This document shows positions 1 to 7,862 of a DNA stretch of 56,960 nt, piece by piece. Within the stretch, counting starts at the first letter, position 1. Each line of letters starts with the position of its first letter. Position numbers and translations under genes: made by a program. Where the stretch lies: NCBI GenBank assembly GCA_014764515.1, contig JACXWD010000019.1, positions 1 to 56,960 on the forward strand, given 5' to 3'. Below the pieces are notes generated by a model. The model had not been told where the DNA came from. It was given only the letters and a program-made list of their open reading frames with translations, and made no database searches. Source of the stretch: Candidatus Polarisedimenticola svalbardensis (GTDB lineage: Bacteria; Acidobacteriota; Polarisedimenticolia; Polarisedimenticolales; Polarisedimenticolaceae).

Positions 1-716
1 TTTTCGAATTCGGATCCAACGTACGCCTGACCCTTGGTCCGCAGCAGGATCTCGCCTCCTTCGGTCCGGACCGAACCGCCGGGGAGATCCAGGGAGGATT
101 TCCGCACGGCGGCGGCGACCTGGTCGAAGGTCAGGCCGTACCTCCGGAGGTCGTTCTCCGAAACCTCGATGGCGATCTCGTACGGTCTCGAGGACGCCAG
201 TTCCACAACAGTGATCTCGGGAAGTGCGGCCAGTTCGTCCCGGACCTGCTCGGCCAGAACCTTGAGGGTGAACTCATCCGCCTCGCCCCAGACCGCCACG
301 TCCAGGACCTGGCGCCGGTTGGTTACCTCGGCGATGATCGGTTTCTCGGTCAGTTCCGGGAACGTTTCGATGGCGTCCACCCGGGCCTTGACGTCGTCCA
401 GCACCTGCCGTGTGTCGGATCCCAGCTCCAGTTGCACCGTGACTGCGCCAAACCCTTCCGAAGCGGTGGAGGTAATTTTCTTGATGCCGTCCAGCCCCTG
501 GATCGCTTCTTCGATTTTGATGGAGACCCCTTCCTCCACCTCCTCCGGAGCGGCTCCCAGGTACGGGACGCGGATGGTGATCAGGTCCAGGCTGAATTCG
601 GGGAACACTTCCTGCTTCATGCCGATCAGGGCGAACCCGCCGGCGAAGACGATCAGGGCCATGAGCAGGTTGGCGGCCACCGTGTTCTTTGCGAACCATG
701 CAATGGCGCCGTTCAT
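1..716 (-). CDS. RND efflux permease, N-terminal part (cut by window edge)
   Basis: Inner-membrane proton-driven pump subunit of a tripartite RND efflux system. The 238 visible residues start MNGAIAWFAKNTVAANLLMA, the first transmembrane helix, then GFALIGMKQEVFPEF and a periplasmic porter region with the family's PYLGAAPEEVEEGV and TSTASEGFGAVTVQLE stretches. The reading continues in frame off the left edge, so the missing C-terminal part is a window effect and not a truncation. Its ATG overlaps the stop of the adaptor gene (ATGA), indicating translational coupling in the order regulator, outer-membrane factor, adaptor, permease. Family membership is clear. The substrate (drugs, solvents or metals) cannot be read from this part, although the sequence looks more like the HAE family than the metal exporters. 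Confidence 0.9.
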   Translation of the reverse strand, partial: MNGAIAWFAKNTVAANLLMALIVFAGGFALIGMKQEVFPEFSLDLITIRVPYLGAAPEEVEEGVSIKIEEAIQGLDGIKKITSTASEGFGAVTVQLELGSDTRQVLDDVKARVDAIETFPELTEKPIIAEVTNRRQVLDVAVWGEADEFTLKVLAEQVRDELAALPEITVVELASSRPYEIAIEVSENDLRRYGLTFDQVAAAVRKSSLDLPGGSVRTEGGEILLRTKGQAYVGSEFE

Positions 717-1936
717 GCTCCGGCCTCCCCGCCCGTGTGGATGCGGACCTCCATCCCTTCGGTGACCGCCTGCAACGGTGAGATGCAGATCTTCTCTCCG
801 GCGGCCAGGCCTGCGGTGGCTATGACGTCATCCCGGGTTGTCCGGAGGATCGACAGGGTCCGGAACCGGATCCGGTTGTTCTCATCGACCACTAAAACCT
901 GGTCTGCTCCGCGCAGCGCTTCCCGGGGGATCCGGAATACGTCCTCCACCTCCCTGCCGTGGATCTCCGCCTCCACGAACATGCCGGCGGCCAACGGAGG
1001 CCGGTCCGGGTTTGTGCCGCGACCGTAAGGGTCGGCCACCCGGGCGATGGCGTACACCAGCCGGCTGCGTGGGTCGATCTCTCCTTCGGTCCGTACCAGG
1101 GAGCCTTCCCAGGTATGCCGCTCTCCGGCGAAGTCGGCGCTTAGGGTTACGGTCGCTCCCCGGGTCGCACCCGGTCCGCCGCGGTAGGCCACCGGCAGAT
1201 CGATGAACGCCAGGTCGTCGTCGGGAAGGGGTAGCCGGATCTCGGCGAAGTCCACCGCGTAGATGCTCGCCAGAGGCGCGCCGCGGCTGACGAACTGACC
1301 GACGTCCACCGTCTTGGCCCGTACCCGGCCGGCGTACGGGGCGCGGATTTCGGTTCGGTCCAGATCCCGTCCGGCCTTGTGAAGGGCCGACCGGCTGGCG
1401 GCCAGCGTGGCCCGGGCATCCTGCATCTGGGGCTCCCGCAGTGTCAGGGGCGTCGGTTCTTCATCCCGGCCAAGCTCTTCCCATTCCCGGCGGGCGACTT
1501 CCGCTTCCGCCTCTTCCCGGGCCAGGGCCAGTTCGGCCCGTGCCACATCGGCCTCGGCCCGAACAACCGCCTGGCTGTAATCGTATGGATCGATGGTCAG
1601 CAGTACATCCCCTTTTCCGAAGAAGCCGCCTGCGTTGAACGCCGGGGAGACGGACACGATCCGGCCGGAAACCTCCGGCACCAGCTGGCTCTCGGTGCGT
1701 GGGTTGACGGTTCCCTGGCTCCGCACCTTGAAGTGGTGGGTTACCGGTGCAACGTCCATGACCCGGACCATCGGTGCAGGGGTGGTGGCCACCTGCTTCT
1801 CCACTTCAGGTTTCAGCCGGATCATCAGGACCATGACCACGATACCGGCGAAGATGATAACGAGCGGCAGGACCCACTTCTTCAGCTGGAAGGAGAGTCC
1901 GGTAGGAGGTGTAGGCTCGTGTTCGGTCCCTGTCAT
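713..1936 (-). CDS. RND efflux periplasmic adaptor (membrane fusion protein)
   Basis: 407-residue periplasmic adaptor linking the permease to the outer-membrane channel. After a short cytoplasmic tail, one hydrophobic anchor (about residues 20-42, VLPLVIIFAGIVVMVLMI) is followed by a lipoyl-like half (VRSQGTVNPRTESQLVPEV), a helical hairpin rich in Ala/Glu/Arg (about 120-190), the second lipoyl half (IRAPYAGRVRAKTVDVGQFV) and beta-barrel and membrane-proximal domains. The length is normal for HlyD/AcrA-type adaptors. It overlaps the upstream outer-membrane factor gene and the downstream permease gene by 4 nt each, so the three are one transcription unit. It is anchored by a transmembrane helix and lacks a lipoprotein cysteine. 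Confidence 0.9.
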   Translation of the reverse strand: MTGTEHEPTPPTGLSFQLKKWVLPLVIIFAGIVVMVLMIRLKPEVEKQVATTPAPMVRVMDVAPVTHHFKVRSQGTVNPRTESQLVPEVSGRIVSVSPAFNAGGFFGKGDVLLTIDPYDYSQAVVRAEADVARAELALAREEAEAEVARREWEELGRDEEPTPLTLREPQMQDARATLAASRSALHKAGRDLDRTEIRAPYAGRVRAKTVDVGQFVSRGAPLASIYAVDFAEIRLPLPDDDLAFIDLPVAYRGGPGATRGATVTLSADFAGERHTWEGSLVRTEGEIDPRSRLVYAIARVADPYGRGTNPDRPPLAAGMFVEAEIHGREVEDVFRIPREALRGADQVLVVDENNRIRFRTLSILRTTRDDVIATAGLAAGEKICISPLQAVTEGMEVRIHTGGEAGA

Positions 1937-3342
1937 GGCTCGATCTCCTGCCGGTACCCGCCGCCCAGGGCGAGGACCAGGTCGATACGGTTGTTCAGAA
2001 GTTGTTGACGGGCGGTGATCAGGTCACTCTCGGACTGGACCGACTGCCTCTGGGATTCCAGGACCGTGATGAACGGCGTCAGGCCGGAACGGTAACGATC
2101 TTCCGCCAGAAGCCTGGCGGCGGTGGACTGGCGGGAAGCCTCCGCCAGGGCGGCCTGGCGGGCGGCAAGGTGCTGCTCCGAGGCGAGAGCGGTTTCCACC
2201 TCCAGGTAAGCGCCTAGTACCGCCCCTGCATACCGGGCCAGGATTTCATCGGACGCCGATCTTGCCTGATCCACGCCGGCCCGCAGGCGCCCGCCCTGGA
2301 ACAGCGGTTGGGTCAGACCGGCCGCCAGGGACCAGACGCTGAAGTCGCCGTCCAGCAGGTCCTTGAATTCCTGGCTGGAACTCCCGCCACTTCCGGTGAG
2401 GACCAGTCGTGGGTACAGAGAACGCCGCGCTGAATCGAAACGGTAGCCGGCGGCGTTCAACCGGAACTCCGCCGCCACCAGGTCCGGGCGGCGTGAGACC
2501 AGATCCGCCGGCAGCCCGCCGGGGATCGTCTGCGGCGGTTCGGGGAGAGAGGCGCCGTCTTCGGTTTCGCCGCCGGGGTAACGTCCCATGAGCACTTCAA
2601 GCTGCCGGGCAGACAGTTCCAGCCCGATCCTGCGGTTGGCCAGGAACGCCTCGGCGTTGGCCAGGTTGGTTTTCTGAAGACGCAGATCCAGGGAGGGCGC
2701 CAAACCGTTCTCGTAACGGTGGCGAACGATCGATTCCGACTCCCGGAAACTGGCCACGGTCTGTTTCGCGAGGTCCACCTGCTGAACCGCCTCGGCCAGG
2801 GCGAGCCAGGCCTTGGCGGTCTGACCGGCGATAGACAGCCGGGCGCCGGCCAGATCGGCTTCCGCCGCCTTCAGCTCACTCACCGCCGCCCGGGCGCCGG
2901 CCTTCATCCGACCCCACAGGTCAACCTCCCAGGAGATATCCAGAGAAACGCCCAGGTTGGTCGATGTGCTGGACAGGATGTCACCGTCGGCTCCGGGGAT
3001 CGGGAAACCGATGAAATTCTGTTTTCGCCGGGAGCCGCTGAGGCCTGCAGACACCGATGGTTTCAGGTTGGCGCCGGCGATTCGCGCCGCCGCTGCGGCC
3101 TGCTCCACACGGGCAGCTGCCGCCACCAGGTCACGGTTGTGTTCGAGGGCGGCCTCTATCGCCTGGTTCATCCCGGGACTCTCGAAGGCGGTCCACCATT
3201 CCGGTCCGGCCTCAGGTCCCGGAGACGGCAGGTTGTATCGATCCGGCGCCGTCACCAGCAGACCGTCCCGGGTCAGTGGCGGCGAAACGGTGCAGCCGGT
3301 GGTGATGATGATGAGGGCCAGTGCACTGATGATCGCCTTCAT
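1933..3342 (-). CDS. Outer-membrane efflux factor, NodT/TolC-family lipoprotein
   Basis: 469-residue outer-membrane channel of the efflux pump. The chosen ATG gives a lipoprotein signal (hydrophobic stretch then ITTGC, with the lipidated Cys near residue 17). An open frame continues upstream, but this ATG overlaps the TetR stop (ATGA). The mature protein has the two OEP repeats typical of the family, with long amphipathic Ala/Leu/Glu helices, and includes ISWEVDLWGRMKAG, a hallmark of NodT-type factors, and the second-repeat segment AAGLTQPLFQGGRLRAG. It is predicted to form a trimeric barrel and periplasmic tunnel docking onto the adaptor encoded next. Confidence 0.9.
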   Translation of the reverse strand: MKAIISALALIIITTGCTVSPPLTRDGLLVTAPDRYNLPSPGPEAGPEWWTAFESPGMNQAIEAALEHNRDLVAAAARVEQAAAAARIAGANLKPSVSAGLSGSRRKQNFIGFPIPGADGDILSSTSTNLGVSLDISWEVDLWGRMKAGARAAVSELKAAEADLAGARLSIAGQTAKAWLALAEAVQQVDLAKQTVASFRESESIVRHRYENGLAPSLDLRLQKTNLANAEAFLANRRIGLELSARQLEVLMGRYPGGETEDGASLPEPPQTIPGGLPADLVSRRPDLVAAEFRLNAAGYRFDSARRSLYPRLVLTGSGGSSSQEFKDLLDGDFSVWSLAAGLTQPLFQGGRLRAGVDQARSASDEILARYAGAVLGAYLEVETALASEQHLAARQAALAEASRQSTAARLLAEDRYRSGLTPFITVLESQRQSVQSESDLITARQQLLNNRIDLVLALGGGYRQEIEP

Positions 3343-4001
3343 GATCCGGACCCTCCCGGGATCGATGCGGGGAGGGGAGCGGTGAGACCGGCGGTGGCGA
3401 ACACGACGATCCGTTCCACCATGGCGTCGGTATCGGATGCGTCGCACAGGCCGCAGGTCAACTCCTCCAGCTTCAGCGATGTGACCAGGGTGTGGGCCAT
3501 GGCTCCTATAACGAAGTGCAACCGCCAGTGGCGCTCGGCCGCGGGAATACCAGGCAGGGCGCTGGAGAAAGCTGCCGTAAACCGCTCGAACACTTCCTTG
3601 AACAGATCGGAAAAAAGTTCATCGGGCACACCCGCAGGGTCCCCGTGGAGTTTCCCGAGGATCCGGATGGCGTGCTCGCCGTGAACGCCGAACCGCTCCT
3701 TCATCCTCAGGGCAGGCTCCAGCATCGCCCGGACGATCGACTCCACATCGGGGGCGCCGCCTGCCTCCAGGGCATCCAGCATTTCAAGGCGTTGCTGGTT
3801 CATCGGGTCGATCCGCCGGTGGAGCACCGCCATCAGCAGGCCTTCCTTGCTCTGGAAGTGGTAGTTGATGGCGGCCAGGTTCACCCCCGCTTCCGAAGTG
3901 ATGTTCCGGAAGGAGGTGACGCTGTACCCGTCGGTGGCAAACAGCTTTTCAGCCGTATCCATGATTTTTTGCTTGGTATCCGACGGTTGTGGAGCGCTCA
4001 T
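3339..4001 (-). CDS. TetR-family transcriptional regulator of the efflux operon
   Basis: 220-residue regulator. The N-terminal helix-turn-helix domain is clear: KQKIMDTAEKLFATDGYS, then TSFRNITSEAGVNLAAINYHF and the QSKEGLLMAVL segment after the recognition helix. The C-terminal ligand-binding domain resembles the CerR-like group (HGDPAGVPDELFSDLFKEVF). ATG at 4001 is preferred over an in-frame GTG at 4007 because GAGGTG lies about 6 nt upstream of the ATG. It is the first gene of the efflux operon and overlaps the next gene by 4 nt, so it most likely represses its own promoter and the pump until a pump substrate binds. Confidence 0.9.
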   Translation of the reverse strand: MSAPQPSDTKQKIMDTAEKLFATDGYSVTSFRNITSEAGVNLAAINYHFQSKEGLLMAVLHRRIDPMNQQRLEMLDALEAGGAPDVESIVRAMLEPALRMKERFGVHGEHAIRILGKLHGDPAGVPDELFSDLFKEVFERFTAAFSSALPGIPAAERHWRLHFVIGAMAHTLVTSLKLEELTCGLCDASDTDAMVERIVVFATAGLTAPLPASIPGGSGS

Positions 4002-4007
4002 AAACAC

Positions 4008-4069
4008 CTCGTACGAGTGTATGTTTTAAACGAACGTATGAATTATAGAGATCTTCGAGGATTGGTCAA
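4008..4069 (-). promoter_or_regulatory. Promoter and putative TetR operator of the efflux operon
   Basis: Reading the minus strand, TTGACC (4069-4064) and TATAAT (4047-4042) are separated by 16 nt, a near-consensus sigma-70 promoter. Just downstream lie two 11-bp direct repeats, CATACGTTCGT and CATACACTCGT, 9 of 11 identical and 17 nt apart start to start. The second runs into a perfect 10-bp palindrome CTCGTACGAG (4008-4017) that abuts the ribosome-binding site. The arrangement fits autorepression by the TetR protein encoded immediately downstream. The promoter is seen directly; operator function is inferred. Confidence 0.6.
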
Positions 4070-4125
4070 CCCGAACGGCCGGGCTTGAATATTGCGTTGA
4101 ATTAACGGGCTATTTCGGTCTCGAC

Positions 4126-5853
4126 CTACTCCCGGCTAAAGAGCAGTTCTCCTCCCACGATGGTGTGGGTCACCCGGGCGGAACGGATCTCATCTTCCGG
4201 GATCGTCAGGATGTCCCGATCCAGGACGGTGATGTCGGCCAGCTTTCCGGTGACGATGGAGCCTTTGATCGCTTCCTCATGGGCGGCCCAGGCGGCGCTC
4301 AGGGTCATCGCCCGGAGCGCCTCGTCCCTTGTCAGCGATTGACCGGGATGGAAGCGGCTGCCGTCTCTCATCTCCCTTGTCACCAGGGCGTGGAAACCGG
4401 CGATCGGGTCCACCGGTTCCACCGGGGTGTCGGTGCCGTTCACCAGCACGGCGCCGGAATCCAGCAGGGCGCGCCACGGGTAGGCTCCGCTCTCGGCACG
4501 ATGGTCGCCGATCCGCTTCGGAACCCAGGGTCCATCGGATGTGCAGTGCACACCCTGCACCGAGGCGATGACACCGAGCTGTCCGAACCGGGGGATGTCG
4601 TCCGGGTGCAGATGCTGGGCATGTTCGATGCGCCAGCGCCGATCGCCGGCGGGTTGGGAGCCGGCAAGCACTTCCTCGTACAGGTCCAGCATCACCCGGT
4701 TGCCCCTGTCGCCGATGGCGTGGGTGCAGAGCTGGTAATCATGGTCCCGGGCCAGCTCCGCCGATTTACGAAGTGACTCCAGGCTCTCAACCATCTGACC
4801 GGTGGTGTCCGGCTGATCATCGTACGTCTCCAGCATCAGGGCGCCCCGGGACCCAAGGGCTCCGTCCACATACCGCTTGATGGCCCGAACGGTCAGGTGG
4901 TGGTCGCCGTAACCGATGGTCCGGACCTGGTCCAGACTTGTGCCGATGATGTCGTCCTTTTCGCCGAGCATGATCCACAACCGCACCGGCAGCCTGCCCT
5001 GGTCCGCCAGATCCCTGAACATGCCGACCTCGGCCAGGGTGGAGCCGGCGTCCTGGAAGCTTGTAATGCCGTGGGCCAGGCACTCTTCCATGGCCAGCCG
5101 GACGATCTCTTCCCTTTCGGCTTTTATCGCTTCCGGGGTCCGACCTGAAACAGCTGCATTCCAGGCTGCGTACACCGGGTCCATGGCGTTTTCCAGCAAA
5201 ATGCCTGTGGCGGCACCGTCCGGTCGCCGGACGATCTCGCCGCCCTCGGGGTTCCGGGTGGCCGGGCCGATCCCGCCGGCTGCCAGGGCGGCGGAGTTGG
5301 CTATGGAGCCGTGGCCGCTGGCGTGACGCAGGTGAACAGGGTGATCCGGGATCGCCCGGGAAAGTTCGTCATGCACCGGGTAGCCCTGGACAGCCGGGTC
5401 CGGAGGACGGTCCCATTTCTCCTGGTGCCAGCCCCGCCCGGTGATCCAGCTTCCTGGCGGCAAAGTCGCGGCCCGCTCCGTCGCCAGTTCCACGACCTGC
5501 TCCCATGTCGTTGCTGAAGACAGGTCCAGCTCGATCTTGAGCCGCCCCAGCCCCATGAAATGACCATGGCCTTCGATGAAGCCCGGCACGGCCAGACCGT
5601 CCATCAGGTCCACAACCCGGGTGCCTTTGGCGATCCAGTCCCGGATCTTTTCCTCGCTGCCTGTTGCGACGATCCGGCCGTCCAGGACGGCCACCGCCTC
5701 CACTTCAGGCGCCTTCGGATCGAGGGTGACGATCCGGCCTCCAAGGAGGACGAGGTCCGCTTCGCCTGCAGAGGTTCCGCATGCGATCACAGTCGCCAGG
5801 AGCAGCGTCAGGCAGAGAACCGATGTTGCGGTAGAGGTCAGCGAGCGGGTCAT
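4126..5853 (-). CDS. Lipoprotein amidohydrolase, YtcJ/exoenzyme-like
   Basis: 575-residue metal-dependent amidohydrolase. ATG 5853 is chosen because GGAG stands just upstream. It yields a lipoprotein signal with lipobox VIAC (Cys near residue 25), so the enzyme is probably exported and lipid-anchored. The next segment, ADLVLLGGRIVTLDP, is the usual N-terminal sheet of the amidohydrolase_3 group. GFIEGHGHFMGLG gives the first metal-binding His-x-His, and further metal or catalytic candidates lie in LCTHAIGDRGNR, RIEHAQHLHPDDI and NGTDTPVEPVDP. It ends with the family's KLADITVLDRDI. The frame stays open far upstream on the same strand, but that part is antisense to the methyltransferase gene. 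The substrate is unknown. Confidence 0.85.
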   Translation of the reverse strand: MTRSLTSTATSVLCLTLLLATVIACGTSAGEADLVLLGGRIVTLDPKAPEVEAVAVLDGRIVATGSEEKIRDWIAKGTRVVDLMDGLAVPGFIEGHGHFMGLGRLKIELDLSSATTWEQVVELATERAATLPPGSWITGRGWHQEKWDRPPDPAVQGYPVHDELSRAIPDHPVHLRHASGHGSIANSAALAAGGIGPATRNPEGGEIVRRPDGAATGILLENAMDPVYAAWNAAVSGRTPEAIKAEREEIVRLAMEECLAHGITSFQDAGSTLAEVGMFRDLADQGRLPVRLWIMLGEKDDIIGTSLDQVRTIGYGDHHLTVRAIKRYVDGALGSRGALMLETYDDQPDTTGQMVESLESLRKSAELARDHDYQLCTHAIGDRGNRVMLDLYEEVLAGSQPAGDRRWRIEHAQHLHPDDIPRFGQLGVIASVQGVHCTSDGPWVPKRIGDHRAESGAYPWRALLDSGAVLVNGTDTPVEPVDPIAGFHALVTREMRDGSRFHPGQSLTRDEALRAMTLSAAWAAHEEAIKGSIVTGKLADITVLDRDILTIPEDEIRSARVTHTIVGGELLFSRE

Positions 5854-5922
5854 TTCATACTCCTGCGTTGAATTCATCGGGAATCCTGACATTATGGCAG
5901 AACAGGGTGCGCGAGGTGCAAT

Positions 5923-6723
5923 GTGGTCTGGCGAGGATGGGACAACGCGGAGATCTACCACCGGTTCGTTAGCGAACACCGGATCTACCGTCGTTTGAAC
6001 CAGCGCATGGTGGAGCTGGCCGACCTGGTCGGTGTGCGCCACGTTCTGGATCTGGGATGCGGCACCGGCGCCACCGCGCTGGCGTGTCTGAGGGTCCTGG
6101 ATATGGATGCGGACCTCACCGGCGTGGACGCATCCGAAGAGATGGTAGAGGTGGCCCGGGCCAACATCCTGGACCCTCGGGCCCGGTTTCACGTCGCCCC
6201 GGCTTCGGCGGTCCACTCTGTGGTGCAGGGACGGTTTGACCGGGCGCTGTGCAATGCGGCGTTCTGGCAGTTTCCGGCAGCAGGCCCGGTGTTCGAATCC
6301 CTGGGCCGTGTGCTGGAGCCTGGAGCACGGTTCGTGTTCAACGTGCCGGCCGAACGTGTGGAAGGGGAGCGGCATGCGATCCATCCGTTCCAGATCGCAC
6401 TGGCCCGGTCCCTGGAGTCCCGTACCGGGCGCAGGTTCGAAGCGACAAGCCTCACCGCTCTCAGCCGGTCCCGGATCGAGGAACGTGCTGCCGATCATGG
6501 CTTCACTCTGGAAGATGATGTGCGGTTCACCTACACCGGCGTCCAGCGGGAATTGATGGACCTGATGACCATCCCCGCCATGATCGGTCCCCTGGCCGAC
6601 GGCCTCAGCGACCAGGATCGGGATCAGGCGGTCCAGGAGGCGAGGGACCGCTCCGACCCGGATGAAGAGGTCCAGGTGCCGTGGGTCTTCTTCCTCTTCA
6701 AGTTTCGGGGACAGGCACGTTAA
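5923..6723 (+). CDS. Class I SAM-dependent methyltransferase
   Basis: 266-residue cytosolic methyltransferase of the Methyltransf_11/25 type. Motif I is HVLDLGCGTGATAL (about residues 44-57), followed by LTGVDASEEMVEVARAN with the acidic residue that contacts the SAM ribose, and FDRALCNAAFWQF for motif IV. It starts with GTG at 5923, supported by GAGG 6 nt upstream; no in-frame ATG serves better. The last residues and the TAA stop are provided by the left inverted repeat of the element at 6704-7011, so the original C-terminus may have been altered. It is divergent from the amidohydrolase gene and the methyl acceptor is unknown. Confidence 0.85.
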   Translation: MVWRGWDNAEIYHRFVSEHRIYRRLNQRMVELADLVGVRHVLDLGCGTGATALACLRVLDMDADLTGVDASEEMVEVARANILDPRARFHVAPASAVHSVVQGRFDRALCNAAFWQFPAAGPVFESLGRVLEPGARFVFNVPAERVEGERHAIHPFQIALARSLESRTGRRFEATSLTALSRSRIEERAADHGFTLEDDVRFTYTGVQRELMDLMTIPAMIGPLADGLSDQDRDQAVQEARDRSDPDEEVQVPWVFFLFKFRGQAR

Positions 6724-7011
6724 CCGGGTTTTGGGGACACCCTAAAGTCGGTACGACCTGTGCCTTGGTGACCGAATCCAGCCTCAAAGCCCCATCCATC
6801 ATCCTCTTATTAGTAGCCGTCCGGAAGCGACGATTTGAAAACAGACCCGCCCTGGCGGGACTGTTTTTTAAATCGCCACTTCAGGACGGCCGTACAAGGG
6901 CGCTGCAATCGAAGTGGAGAGGGCTGCTTCATGCGAGCAGGGTTAATAGGCTGACGTCGTTCCGTGGTGGAAGAGTGTCCCCGAAACCCGGGTTACGTGC
7001 CTGTCCCCGAA
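6704..7011. mobile_element. MITE-like element with 37-bp inverted ends between convergent genes
   Basis: Left end 6704-6740 and right end 6975-7011 are inverted copies matching at 34 of 37 positions; both share the 17-nt start TTCGGGGACAGGCACGT. The 234 bp between them carry no convincing gene and hold a 75-nt hairpin (6816-6890). The ends overlap the 3' ends of the convergent methyltransferase and hydrolase genes and supply both stop codons and the last few residues. Palindromic GGGGACAGG repeats of this kind are, to my knowledge, often found near Y1 (IS200-like/RAYT) transposase genes, but no transposase is in the window. It therefore looks like a non-autonomous or relic element. Confidence 0.6.
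6816..6890. terminator. 75-nt hairpin with T-run, likely bidirectional terminator
   Basis: A long stem lies between the convergent genes. The core arms, 6842-6851 (CAGACCCGCC) and 6854-6863 (GGCGGGACTG), have one mismatch, and six T follow at 6864-6869, the standard form of an intrinsic terminator. The pairing continues outward through CGATTT/AAATCG and GCCGTCC/GGACGGC with a few mismatches, giving arms of about 36 nt. A-rich sequence precedes the core on the other side (GAAAA), so termination is possible from both directions. The hairpin is much longer than a terminator needs to be, which suggests it is part of the surrounding mobile element. Confidence 0.7.
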
Positions 7012-7847
7012 GACCGAAAAAACGCCAGGATCGCGTCGGCGGTTGGTCCGGCGTCTTGCGCCCAGGGGAAGTGACCGCAGCTCGGCAGATGATGCAATCG
7101 AGCCCCGCCGGTGCACCGGGCGATTTCCCTGGCCTGTTCCGGAGTGGTGGTGCGATCCATCTCGCCTACGAGAACCAGGACCGGGCAGCCTGGCGCGAAC
7201 GGATCGGGACGGTTCATGAAGACCCGCCGGAGCGTCCGCAGGAGCCGGATGTATCGGGAGGGCGGGACGACCAGGGTGTCCAGCGCCGCCTGCCGAAAAC
7301 GGTCCGACATCGGCCCCGGCACTTCGATCTGAAGATAGCGCAGCCACTCTTCCCGGGCCCGGCCAAGCTCGGTGTCGGAAGAGGATGGTTCGCTCCGGGC
7401 CGCCCGGGACGGAGGAGACAGTAGTACAAGGGCCTCAGGGGAAACGGCGCCCAATCGGACCAGATCCCTGGCCAGCCAGGCGCCCAGGGAATGGCCGCAA
7501 AGCAGATCGGGGCCGATCCCGTCCCTGGCCAGCCCTGCCAGCCAGGAAGACATCCGGCGTCGCAGGGACTCAACGCCGGGGAGTGCTTCGCCTTGCTTCA
7601 TGGAGCCGCCGTGGCCCGGCAGGTCCGGGAGCCAGACCTGGTAATGTTTCGCCAGCCGGTCCGCCAGGGGAAGCAGGATCTGGTGGTCCAGACCGGGCCC
7701 GCCGTGGAACATCATCAACCGGCGATCGCCCCGGCCGAAACGCCGGACCGACAGCGACACCCCGCCGGCGCTAATGACGGCAGGGTCCGGCCGGTTCAGA
7801 TGCAGTTGGTTAGGCATGTCCGGAGGAACAGTGTAACGGCTCCGCAC
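6993..7847 (-). CDS. Alpha/beta hydrolase
   Basis: 284-residue alpha/beta-fold hydrolase. Visible features are the oxyanion segment MMFHGGPGLDHQ, VWLPDLPGHGGS, the nucleophile elbow LLCGHSLGAWLA (catalytic Ser), the acid in VLVGEMDRTTTP and the catalytic His in LPSCGHFPW. GTG 7847 gives the longest reading and ATG 7817 (MPNQLHLN) is an equally plausible start; neither has a strong ribosome-binding site. The C-terminal SSGTGT and stop come from the right inverted repeat of the neighbouring element. It lies 15 nt after the FAD monooxygenase gene on the same strand, so the two probably form a small catabolic or tailoring operon. The substrate is not identifiable. Confidence 0.85.
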   Translation of the reverse strand: MRSRYTVPPDMPNQLHLNRPDPAVISAGGVSLSVRRFGRGDRRLMMFHGGPGLDHQILLPLADRLAKHYQVWLPDLPGHGGSMKQGEALPGVESLRRRMSSWLAGLARDGIGPDLLCGHSLGAWLARDLVRLGAVSPEALVLLSPPSRAARSEPSSSDTELGRAREEWLRYLQIEVPGPMSDRFRQAALDTLVVPPSRYIRLLRTLRRVFMNRPDPFAPGCPVLVLVGEMDRTTTPEQAREIARCTGGARLHHLPSCGHFPWAQDAGPTADAILAFFRSSGTGT

Positions 7848-7862
7848 TGTTCCGGGAAGCGT

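Noticed and set aside
1-20. Adjacent GGATCC and GAATTC restriction sites at the left edge, which could suggest cloning vector
   Set aside because: On the minus strand they are read in frame as part of the RND permease (VGSEFE), consistent with the family sequence, so they are natural.
5854-6498. Upstream extension of the amidohydrolase reading to 790 codons
   Set aside because: The extra part is antisense to the methyltransferase gene, contains no family sequence, and the GGAG-supported ATG at 5853 gives a proper lipoprotein signal.
6741-6974. Remnant transposase inside the hairpin element
   Set aside because: No Y1 transposase motif (HUH or catalytic Tyr region) is found in any frame; only very short frames are present.
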